The notes beneath the pieces were generated by a model. That model was not told where the DNA came from. It made no database searches and saw nothing but the letters and a program-made list of their open reading frames with translations. The position numbers were made by a program, and so were the translations under genes. DNA of 19,256 nucleotides from contig UQDJ01000035.1 in NCBI GenBank assembly GCA_900539675.1, forward strand, positions 1 to 19,256, written 5' to 3'. This document shows, one piece after another, positions 13,326 to 19,256 of this stretch. Each line of letters starts with the position of its first letter. Within the stretch, counting starts at the first letter, position 1. This stretch comes from an uncultured Coriobacteriaceae bacterium (GTDB lineage: Bacteria > Actinomycetota > Coriobacteriia > Coriobacteriales > Eggerthellaceae).

Positions 13326-14432
13326 CTATGCCTTGGTTTTTTCAAGTTCAGCCAACATCGTGTCAGAAAGACCGTTGGTCTGGCTTGAAATGTCCTTATA
13401 TAATGCCTGGACATCATTGTTGGCAAGAATATTGTCGAAGAAGGACTGATCATATTCAACAACTTCCATTCCGCCATCAGTTAAGGTTTTAATTTGCTGC
13501 TCTTGCAACTCAATCATTTTTGGTTGCATTACTTCAACCGACTGCTGGAAAGCCTGATTGAGAGCATCTTGGTATGCGGGATCAAGAGAATCCCATGCCT
13601 CTTTATTGATGGACATATTATTGATATAGATAATGTGATTTGTCATTGCTAAATATTTTTGAACTTCCTGCAAACTTGCACCAGCACAAGTGTCAATACC
13701 ATTTTCCTGAGCGTCTACCGTGCCATTCTGAAGCGCAAAGTAAACCTCGGCCCAAGCAAGTGGCGTCGGTTCGGCACCAATTGCTCGCCAAAATGCCATG
13801 TGGTTCGCATTTTCCATGGTGCGGATTTGTAGAGCCTTAAAGTCATCAATGGTGTTTAACGGTTTGTTTGAAGTAGTTTCACGATAAGTTGCGTTTTGCA
13901 ACCATCCTAAATTATGGAGTCCTGCCTCTTCGAAAGATGTCTGCAATCCATTGGTAAAATCGTTGTCGCCATTTACTACTTCGTTAATCTGGGACCCATC
14001 ATAATTGGTAAAGGCCATTGGTAGATCAAATACTGCAACTTCTGGGATAAAAGAAACCATCGGCGCTGGTTGGCAACTTACAATCTGAATATCATTGGAT
14101 TGCGCTTGACGGATTAGGTCAGTATCTCCCCCGAGTTCACCAGTGCCATGGTAATCGATTGTCAGTTTGCCGCCGGTAATTTCATTAACCTGATCAGCAA
14201 ACTCCTGACACCAAATATTACCCGCAGCACCTTTTGCTGCAGAATCTGCCATAAGTAAGGTAACTGGTTCGAGATCAGCATATTTGCTATCGACGTCAGA
14301 TGATGTATCGGAAGAGTTACCACCATTACTGCATCCAGCGAGGCCGATTGCTAACATGAGCACTAATGCCGAAACACCAATAAAAGTTATTAACCTACTA
14401 CAAACCTTTGATGATTTTGCGTGCCCTTTCAT
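13326..14432 (-). CDS. TRAP transporter solute-binding lipoprotein (DctP family)
   Basis: 368-residue extracellular lipoprotein that would capture a carboxylate for a TRAP (tripartite ATP-independent periplasmic) transporter. A basic N terminus and hydrophobic helix lead to the lipobox LAGC (Cys34), then a Ser/Asp/Gly-rich tether. The body is DctP-like: DLPMAFTNYDG near residue 135, IRTMENANHMAFWRAIGAEPTPLAWAE, whose IR-T segment carries the arginine that usually pairs with the ligand carboxylate, and QNGTVDAQENG. ATG at 14432 with AAGGAG upstream. It is the last gene of the dehydratase unit, 54 bases after the alpha subunit. No DctQ or DctM membrane subunit is in the window, so its permease must lie elsewhere. 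Confidence 0.94.
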   Translation of the reverse strand: MKGHAKSSKVCSRLITFIGVSALVLMLAIGLAGCSNGGNSSDTSSDVDSKYADLEPVTLLMADSAAKGAAGNIWCQEFADQVNEITGGKLTIDYHGTGELGGDTDLIRQAQSNDIQIVSCQPAPMVSFIPEVAVFDLPMAFTNYDGSQINEVVNGDNDFTNGLQTSFEEAGLHNLGWLQNATYRETTSNKPLNTIDDFKALQIRTMENANHMAFWRAIGAEPTPLAWAEVYFALQNGTVDAQENGIDTCAGASLQEVQKYLAMTNHIIYINNMSINKEAWDSLDPAYQDALNQAFQQSVEVMQPKMIELQEQQIKTLTDGGMEVVEYDQSFFDNILANNDVQALYKDISSQTNGLSDTMLAELEKTKA

Positions 14433-14486
14433 TTTTGATTCTCCTTTCGTAATCAAATACAGTCAAATTGCTTTCTTAATCTCGTT

Positions 14487-15707
14487 TTATTTACGTGCTT
14501 CCATGATTTCTGCTAAGCCTTGTACACGTGTCTCAAATTGTGCTTGACTAAATATACGTGGGTCTGCTTGGTCTGCATCAAAAGTGGTATAGGGTAATCC
14601 ACGTGCTTGCTCTAGCTGACGCTGCATCTCAAACATAATGCCAACCCACGGCTTACAGCTACGCATCACATTACACAGCACACCATTGCAGTGATAATCA
14701 TCTATCATTCCCAGGCGATAGTCTCTGCCTAGTTCAATGCCAGTAGCATTGTTTGTTTTTGCATATGCTTCACATAAGGTATAGAGGTCATTGAATGTCA
14801 CCCCATAATTGCCACAATAAGGTGTGCCTACGAGGTTGATGCCATTTCTGGCCAGAGTTTCCGAATTGCTCCGCAAGTAAGGCCAGCAGCATAGTCCATC
14901 AAATAAAATGCGATGCTGTTCTTCGCCTTTAAAAGTGCTTTCCCCTGAAGCAATTTTTTCTTTGAGTTCATCAATGTACATGCGCAAAACTTCGGTGGTT
15001 TCTTTGCGGCCCCGCGCAATAACCATTAAGGCCAAAAAATTGAAAGCATCGAATCCGCTTACAGGAGATGGAACCGTTTTGCCCATTAAATCAAGCGCCT
15101 CTTGGAACAGGCGGCCATTTTCGGCTGAAATGTCCATGACTTCCTGGAACTTGTCGTAGTCAAAAACTGTGCCAGTTATTTCTTCGAGCTGTTCGACAAT
15201 GCCTTGAACTTGCTTTTTTATATAAGTTATTTTGTCTGCCTTGTAATAACTATCAGTGTTGTAAGGCACGTCAAACATAATAAAAGGAATATTTAATTTC
15301 CATGCGAGGTTTTCATACCACTTGATAACCGTGCTACAAATATTATTACCCACACATAAGAAATCAGGTTCAGGGATATCTAGTCCGAAACCAAAGTCTT
15401 CATCTCGCTCGATAAAGCCTAAGTTTATGCGAGCGTAAGAACATAGATCCATAGAATACCCTAAGCTTTCAGCTTTTTCGCAGAAAGGTATAGCTCCTTT
15501 GTGGGCGGCAACCGCAGCCGCATGATTTTCAGGGTAAACAATATTTAAATCAAACACTTCGAAGAGTTCTTTAATGAAATTTGATGTGGAATATCCCACC
15601 GGCTTGCCAGCCGCTTTGGCGTCACGAGCTTCTTGATATAGATCACCCGTAACTTCTTTCATGCGCGCACGAGCGGGACTATAGTTTTTGTTATTCTTAT
15701 CAACCAT
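14487..15707 (-). CDS. 2-hydroxyacyl-CoA dehydratase, alpha-type subunit
   Basis: 406-residue iron-sulfur subunit of the 2-hydroxyacyl-CoA dehydratase D component (HgdAB, HadBC, FldBC family), which removes water from a 2-hydroxyacyl-CoA by a ketyl-radical mechanism. Family features are GYSMDLCSYARINLG (Cys89), FLCVGNNIC (Cys118, Cys124), and LCCWPYLRSN and PYCGNYG in the second half; some of these cysteines hold the [4Fe-4S] cluster. I start at ATG 15707 with AGGGGG nine bases upstream; a TTG at 15716 sits too close to that site. The gene follows the beta subunit by 14 bases. The substrate is not determinable: 2-hydroxyglutaryl-, phenyllactyl-, lactoyl- or 2-hydroxyisocaproyl-CoA are all possible, and benzoyl-CoA reductases are distant relatives. 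Confidence 0.92.
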   Translation of the reverse strand: MVDKNNKNYSPARARMKEVTGDLYQEARDAKAAGKPVGYSTSNFIKELFEVFDLNIVYPENHAAAVAAHKGAIPFCEKAESLGYSMDLCSYARINLGFIERDEDFGFGLDIPEPDFLCVGNNICSTVIKWYENLAWKLNIPFIMFDVPYNTDSYYKADKITYIKKQVQGIVEQLEEITGTVFDYDKFQEVMDISAENGRLFQEALDLMGKTVPSPVSGFDAFNFLALMVIARGRKETTEVLRMYIDELKEKIASGESTFKGEEQHRILFDGLCCWPYLRSNSETLARNGINLVGTPYCGNYGVTFNDLYTLCEAYAKTNNATGIELGRDYRLGMIDDYHCNGVLCNVMRSCKPWVGIMFEMQRQLEQARGLPYTTFDADQADPRIFSQAQFETRVQGLAEIMEARK

Positions 15708-15721
15708 ACTTATCAACCCCC

Positions 15722-16873
15722 CTAACCAATCATTTCCGCAAAAGCTTGGATGCGCGTTGTGGCTTGCTCATTGACATGATCTTGTTGTGCAGTTTCTAAA
15801 TACAGATGTGGCACGCCAGCATCAGAAAGCTGTTTCTTAATTACGGGATAGTCATATTCTTCTTCTTCGCAGAATTTTGTTACGTTAATAAGGACGCCAT
15901 CAGCATTGCGTTTCTTTGCAAGGGCTACTAACGTTTCGCCACGCTGTTTTGATGGATCAAGCGCCACTGAAGTATTTTGGATATCCAGCCACACATGCGC
16001 CAATGATACAAAGGGGTCTACATTATTAGGAGCATCTTTTGCAAAACGAACCGATTCAGCTGTTAATACATCGCCAACAATAGATATATTTTCCTTTTCT
16101 AAATTATCAAGAAGAGGCTTTGAATCAAGCAGAATGCCAGTTGCCACTAGTTTCAATCCAGTAAACGAATCATCGGGAAATTCCCGCAGCTCTTTATTGA
16201 GAGATTCAACCATTTCTGTATGCACACGGACAGGAAGCGTTTGTGCTGCTTTATAAACCACGTGGCGCTTCCAAGGCGTAACTATACTGGGTTTCTGAGC
16301 CGAGACCTCGTCAAACTCTCTCATGACAGCACGCTGTTTGTTGTAAGCATTTATACTTGCACGCAAAGCTTTGTCAGTAATTTTATTGCCTGAAATTTCT
16401 TCTAATTTTTTTCTTACAACATTTAGTTCACTTAAAAAATAATCGAGTGCGGCAGGATGAGATCGATTGACAGGCTGAACCAAGCTCATGACCGGCATTT
16501 CTGGCTTTGCGAATTTCCAATTTTCTTCCAAATTGCGCAGCCCATCACAAGTCGTTGGAATAATAACTCCCGATAAATAATCGTATTCACCACGTAAAGC
16601 GCGCTCCATAAGCGTCACGAGAATAGAACAATAAAACGCCGGATAGTAACCATTAGCACGACTAACTTCTGTGTCGCCTCCCCATAGTTCAATGGGATAC
16701 ATACCAGCAGCATCAACCAATTCAGAGGGAGCAAAATATGGAATACAGCCTATAGCTTTTTGATCTTCATTTCTATATTGTTCAAACGTTGCCTGAGTAT
16801 TGGCAATGGCTTGTGCAAAAATAGAAAATTGCCTTTCAATCCCAGAACGTAATGTTTCTTCATCGATTCTCAT
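15722..16873 (-). CDS. 2-hydroxyacyl-CoA dehydratase, beta-type subunit
   Basis: 384-residue second subunit of the dehydratase D component. It shows the family N-terminal signature IPYFAPSELVDAAGMYPIEL (residues 44-63), the Cys82 region (AFYCSI), TTCDGLRNLEE (Cys109) and a later TKFCEEEEYDYP, giving candidate cluster ligands. ATG at 16873 follows AGAGG; it lies 29 bases after the activator stop and 14 before the alpha start, a compact operon in the order activator, beta, alpha. With alpha it would form the enzyme that receives one high-energy electron from the activator per activation event. Confidence 0.92.
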   Translation of the reverse strand: MRIDEETLRSGIERQFSIFAQAIANTQATFEQYRNEDQKAIGCIPYFAPSELVDAAGMYPIELWGGDTEVSRANGYYPAFYCSILVTLMERALRGEYDYLSGVIIPTTCDGLRNLEENWKFAKPEMPVMSLVQPVNRSHPAALDYFLSELNVVRKKLEEISGNKITDKALRASINAYNKQRAVMREFDEVSAQKPSIVTPWKRHVVYKAAQTLPVRVHTEMVESLNKELREFPDDSFTGLKLVATGILLDSKPLLDNLEKENISIVGDVLTAESVRFAKDAPNNVDPFVSLAHVWLDIQNTSVALDPSKQRGETLVALAKKRNADGVLINVTKFCEEEEYDYPVIKKQLSDAGVPHLYLETAQQDHVNEQATTRIQAFAEMIG

Positions 16874-16902
16874 ACAACACACCTCTTCTCGCCTTCCTTC
16901 TA

Positions 16903-17688
16903 CTAGCACGGATTCGACTTGGCTTTTTGGCAGGCTTTCAGCGCTGCACCTATTGCACCGGCAAATTGACAGTCTCCCGGAACCGCAATTGGAGCCCCGA
17001 TTTCACGCTCAAGAGCATGTACAACACCTGTGTTTCGAGCAACTCCACCGCTCATGCCAACGGGCTCTGTTACCCCCAAACGTCGAGCTAGCCCAGCTGT
17101 ACGCTGAGCACATGAATTATGAATTCCCGCTACGATGTCGGGAATACTATCCCCTTCAGCTAAATGAGAAATAACTTCCGACTCTGCAAACACGGTACAT
17201 GTCGAACTAATCTTTACAGGTTCTATTGATTGGGCATCAAGAATACCTAATTCATCAGTACTAGTTTCAAGAACACCTGCCATTACATCTAGGAATCTCC
17301 CTGTTCCAGCAGCGCATTTTTCATTCATAACAAATTTCTCTAGCGTACCTTGTTCATTGAGACTCAATACTTTTACGTCTTGGCCGCCTATATCAATAAT
17401 GGTGCGAACGCCAGGAATAAGGTAGTTCATACCTAAAGCATGACAAGAAAGCTCGCTGATCTCTTCGTCAGCTTGTTCGAAACGTTGACGACCGTAACCT
17501 GTTGCAATGCAGTACGCTATATCCTCCCAAGATAAACCTGCATTTTCGAATAAGTCGTCAATTACACGTGAGGCACCACTTGTGCCTGTGCCTAATGAAT
17601 AAAGTGCACGAGCAATGATGCGTTCCCCATCTTCAAGAACCACCGCTTTGCTCGACGTTGATCCTATATCAATCCCCAAGGTGTACAT
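16903..17688 (-). CDS. 2-hydroxyacyl-CoA dehydratase activator (HgdC/HadI/FldI-like ATPase)
   Basis: 261-residue ASKHA-fold ATPase that uses ATP hydrolysis to push a low-potential electron onto the dehydratase. Phosphate motif GIDIGSTSSKAVVLE lies at residues 5-19, the second phosphate loop at IIDIGGQDVKVL (97-108), and the adenosine motif near SGGVARN. The two cysteines that hold one [4Fe-4S] cluster between the monomers of a homodimer are Cys125 (NEKCAAGTGRF) and Cys164 (STCTVFAESE); their 39-residue spacing equals that of Acidaminococcus HgdC. The ATG at 17688 follows GAGGGGA; earlier in-frame codons are unsupported. First gene of the operon, behind a LysR-type dyad. Confidence 0.95.
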   Translation of the reverse strand: MYTLGIDIGSTSSKAVVLEDGERIIARALYSLGTGTSGASRVIDDLFENAGLSWEDIAYCIATGYGRQRFEQADEEISELSCHALGMNYLIPGVRTIIDIGGQDVKVLSLNEQGTLEKFVMNEKCAAGTGRFLDVMAGVLETSTDELGILDAQSIEPVKISSTCTVFAESEVISHLAEGDSIPDIVAGIHNSCAQRTAGLARRLGVTEPVGMSGGVARNTGVVHALEREIGAPIAVPGDCQFAGAIGAALKACQKAKSNPC

Positions 17689-17722
17689 TACGATTCCCCT
17701 CGCTTCGTCGTACATCTAGTAG

Positions 17723-17750
17723 ATTATTTTGTTGTAAGAATATTCGCCAA
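17723..17750 (-). promoter_or_regulatory. Candidate promoter of the dehydratase operon
   Basis: On the minus strand TTGGCG (17750-17745), a 16-base spacer and AATAAT (17728-17723). Transcription would begin near 17716, placing the T-N11-A dyad (centre 17790) near -74, close to where LysR-type activators bind. Confidence 0.5.
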
Positions 17751-17777
17751 TAAAAATACACAGATCTTTGAAACGAA

Positions 17778-17802
17778 GCACTATTAATTGTATCTATAGT
17801 GC
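17778..17802. promoter_or_regulatory. Perfect LysR-type operator (T-N11-A dyad)
   Basis: GCACTAT (17778-17784), eleven bases, ATAGTGC (17796-17802): a perfect 7-bp inverted repeat whose inner bases make the T-N11-A box of LysR-type regulators. It lies between the lysR-like gene and the activator gene, upstream of the likely promoter, so the neighbouring LysR protein is the natural candidate to bind it. Confidence 0.75.
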
Positions 17803-17857
17803 CAGATAAATGCCTGATTTGTAAAAGTCCCTTTCAATTCCAACGCAGATAATGACG

Positions 17858-18792
17858 TTATCTATTGGGCATTCCACTGTAATCGGGGCGTGTGTATTTC
17901 TGGGCCTGAAAGTCCTTGAGCATTTCTATGAATTTACCTGCTGCTGTATTCGAGTAATCTGTTTTTCGATAGACCAAATATAAGGGGTAAAATCGTTCAG
18001 CATTGGTTTCCCTTAATGGCAAGATAACCAATTTTGGATTGATAGGTAAATTTGAATTCACGATAGTAAGAGCAACTAAACCATCGTCAATTACTTGTGC
18101 TCCCATTGTGACTTCGTCATCACAGTTTCTAATCAGATGCATTTTATCTTCTGGTGCATTGTGGTCGTTAAGAAATTTAGTTGCCAGATCCCCCACTGCA
18201 GTACCAGGACGATAAGTGACAACTTTTTTCCTTCAAGGTCAGAAAGCCTTATGTGTGGTTTTCCCGCCAACGTGTTGTCAGATCGCACTGCAACAGCTAG
18301 TTCTTGGTAAAAAAGCAAAACGCGTTCTGTATTGGGAATATTACTCGGGCCAACAATGAGAAGATCATAAAACCCCTCGTTAAACAGATCACTGAGTGAC
18401 CCAGTAAATCCTTGGAATAATTCAAACTCAACATATGGTCCTTCTAATTCTCTGAAAGCCTTTATCGCGGCTGGTACATAATGAGAGCGAACGGACGCAA
18501 CTGCACCGATTTCTATCTTGCCGGTTGTTTTTCCTTTGCGAAGCTTAAGTTCTTCGACTCCGACATCAAGTTCTTTTAAAGCACGCTCAACATGAACAAG
18601 GAACTTTTCTCCTTCTGGAGTAAGAACGATTTCTCTGCCATTTTTACGAAACAAATCACAGCCCAATTCTTCAGACAAAGTTGACATTGCATGAGACAGA
18701 GTTGGCTGCGTTATGAACAGGTCTGCTGCAGCGTGCGTATAGTGGCGTACATGGGCTAAGTGTTGAAAATATTTAAGTTGAGCTAGGTTCAT
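17858..18792 (-). pseudogene. LysR-family regulator of the dehydratase operon, split by a frameshift
   Basis: The two reading frames together give a full-length LysR regulator of about 311 residues. The N-terminal winged helix is intact (AQLKYFQHLAHVRHYTHAAA, then ITQPTLSHAMSTLSEELG), as are the linker helix and half of the effector domain. At a run of six A on the minus strand (T run 18224-18229) the frame breaks: the first frame ends in unrelated residues while the family sequence (VVTYRPGTAVGDLATKF) continues in the -1 frame to 17858. The simplest cause is loss of one A; the same spot is a perfect A_AAA_AAG slippery heptamer, so rescue by -1 frameshifting is possible. ATG at 18792; a GTG at 18798 is an alternative. 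It lies upstream of, and in line with, the genes it probably controls. Confidence 0.88.
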
Positions 18793-18809
18793 TCGCACAT
18801 TATCCTTTG

Positions 18810-18853
18810 CTAGATCTTTTTCTTTATTGTAATAAGTAGAAAAAGAAGTCTAG
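18810..18853. promoter_or_regulatory. Long inverted repeat over the lysR promoter
   Basis: CTAGA-TCTTTTTCT (18810-18823) is complementary to AGAAAAAGA-ag-TCTAG (18838-18853), 14 paired bases with a 2-base bulge, around a 14-base AT-rich centre that contains the -10 box. Placement over the promoter suggests an operator, most simply for LysR self-repression, or a hairpin at the start of the message. Confidence 0.55.
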
Positions 18854-18857
18854 TCAA
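18829..18857 (-). promoter_or_regulatory. Predicted promoter of the lysR-like gene
   Basis: On the minus strand TTGACT (18857-18852), a 17-base spacer and TATTAC (18834-18829), giving a leader of about 30 bases before the ATG at 18792. Confidence 0.65.
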
Positions 18858-19226
18858 ATGGTTGCAATGCGATAAGCACCCCGAGATATAAAGAGTCGCT
18901 TTTATCTTGTCTTTCTGCTCAACAAAGTGATCTCTCTATTTAGCTTAACTTTTGTCCTCTCGCACTACCATGCGCCATGTCTGTAGCGCCTTTTTCAATT
19001 GCAAGTTAACAAGTACTTATTAAGCATCTGGTTTGAATGCACAGACCCATGAATACTGAATGTTTCAGATGAAGGAGCGTTCGGTATGATCGTGATCAAT
19101 CCAGTCAAAAAGCAACCTACGCGAATATAGCGTATGTGTACCGAGCAGATATTGGCTACCGGCATATCTGTTGCCCAATAGACAGAACTCAATAGACATT
19201 CTAATCCCGTGTTTATAAGTGGTTCC
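18858..19226. other. Gene-free stretch upstream of lysR, up to the adapter
   Basis: About 370 bases with no convincing gene on either strand. A 14-codon frame at 19086-19130 has AAGGAG before its ATG but nothing else in its favour. The stretch is A/T-rich like the dehydratase unit. The genomic sequence ends at 19226. Confidence 0.6.
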
Positions 19227-19256
19227 AGATCGGAAGAGCGTCGTGTAGGGAAAGAG
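19227..19256 (-). other. Illumina Read-1 adapter, reverse complement (not genomic)
   Basis: The last 30 bases begin AGATCGGAAGAGC and are the reverse complement of the same Read 1 adapter found at 1-52, so both contig ends are read-through into adapter rather than genome. Confidence 0.97.

Noticed and set aside
19086..19130. A 14-codon ORF with an AAGGAG site
   Set aside because: Too short to judge, no following gene before the contig end, and no amino-acid run typical of an attenuator peptide.
18995..19192. A 65-codon minus-strand frame upstream of lysR
   Set aside because: Starts at a TTG without a ribosome site, and its composition is not protein-like.

Overview
The window is one assembled contig of 19,256 bases. 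Its outer ends are sequencing-library adapter (1-52 and 19227-19256), so the biological sequence is 53-19226. The DnaK sequence, the DUF5679-type zinc ribbon, the small ferredoxin, and the mix of anaerobic genes (HypE, NikR, 2-hydroxyacyl-CoA dehydratase with its ATP-driven activator) point to an anaerobic Coriobacteriia-like actinomycete, probably from the gut. That placement is inferred from protein character; no rRNA or tRNA gene is present to confirm it.

Layout. (1) 53-2617, all on the minus strand: dnaK, cut off at its 3' side by the contig end, with a clear sigma70-type promoter; a 51-aa zinc-ribbon protein; and a 2x[4Fe-4S] ferredoxin. (2) 2784-4794: a minus-strand operon of an 82-aa unknown protein, nikR and hypE, i.e. 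nickel sensing plus [NiFe]-hydrogenase maturation. A divergent 173-aa unknown gene follows, and a palindrome sits between the two promoters. (3) 5573-6869: a YjaB-like acetyltransferase, then a membrane-linked XRE regulator behind a nested inverted-repeat leader. (4) 7058-10256: an AEC permease, MerR regulator and MFS exporter in one operon. Its promoter has a 20-bp spacer with a centred dyad, the typical architecture of a MerR-controlled promoter. (5) 10497-12024: a two-gene operon of an ASCH protein with a charged linker and C-terminal winged-helix-like domain, plus an SRAP (YedK/HMCES-type) protein. (6) 12095-13254, minus strand: a Fic protein with an altered active-site motif, a tiny translationally coupled upstream ORF, and what looks like the 3' remnant of a gene. 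(7) 13230-18857, minus strand and visibly richer in A/T: a lysR-type regulator (broken by a frameshift at an A6 run), a dehydratase activator, dehydratase beta and alpha subunits, and a TRAP solute-binding lipoprotein. A perfect T-N11-A dyad lies before the activator gene and a terminator hairpin ends the unit.

How the genes work together. Region 7 reads as a LysR-controlled catabolic unit: a carboxylate is captured by the TRAP binding protein, a 2-hydroxyacyl-CoA is dehydrated by the alpha/beta iron-sulfur enzyme, and the activator supplies ATP-driven electrons. No TRAP permease or CoA-transferase is in the window. Region 2 reads as nickel-dependent control of hydrogenase maturation. Region 4 reads as a ligand-responsive efflux unit.

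A recurring oddity is short tandem repeats of different period (10, 43, about 36 and 15/30 bp) at or just after the stop codons of four unrelated genes, plus an in-frame 18-bp repeat inside the MFS gene. The most interesting points for follow-up are these repeats, the lysR frameshift at a perfect A_AAA_AAG heptamer, the ASCH/SRAP pair, the MerR-type promoter, and the orphan TRAP binding protein tied to a dehydratase.
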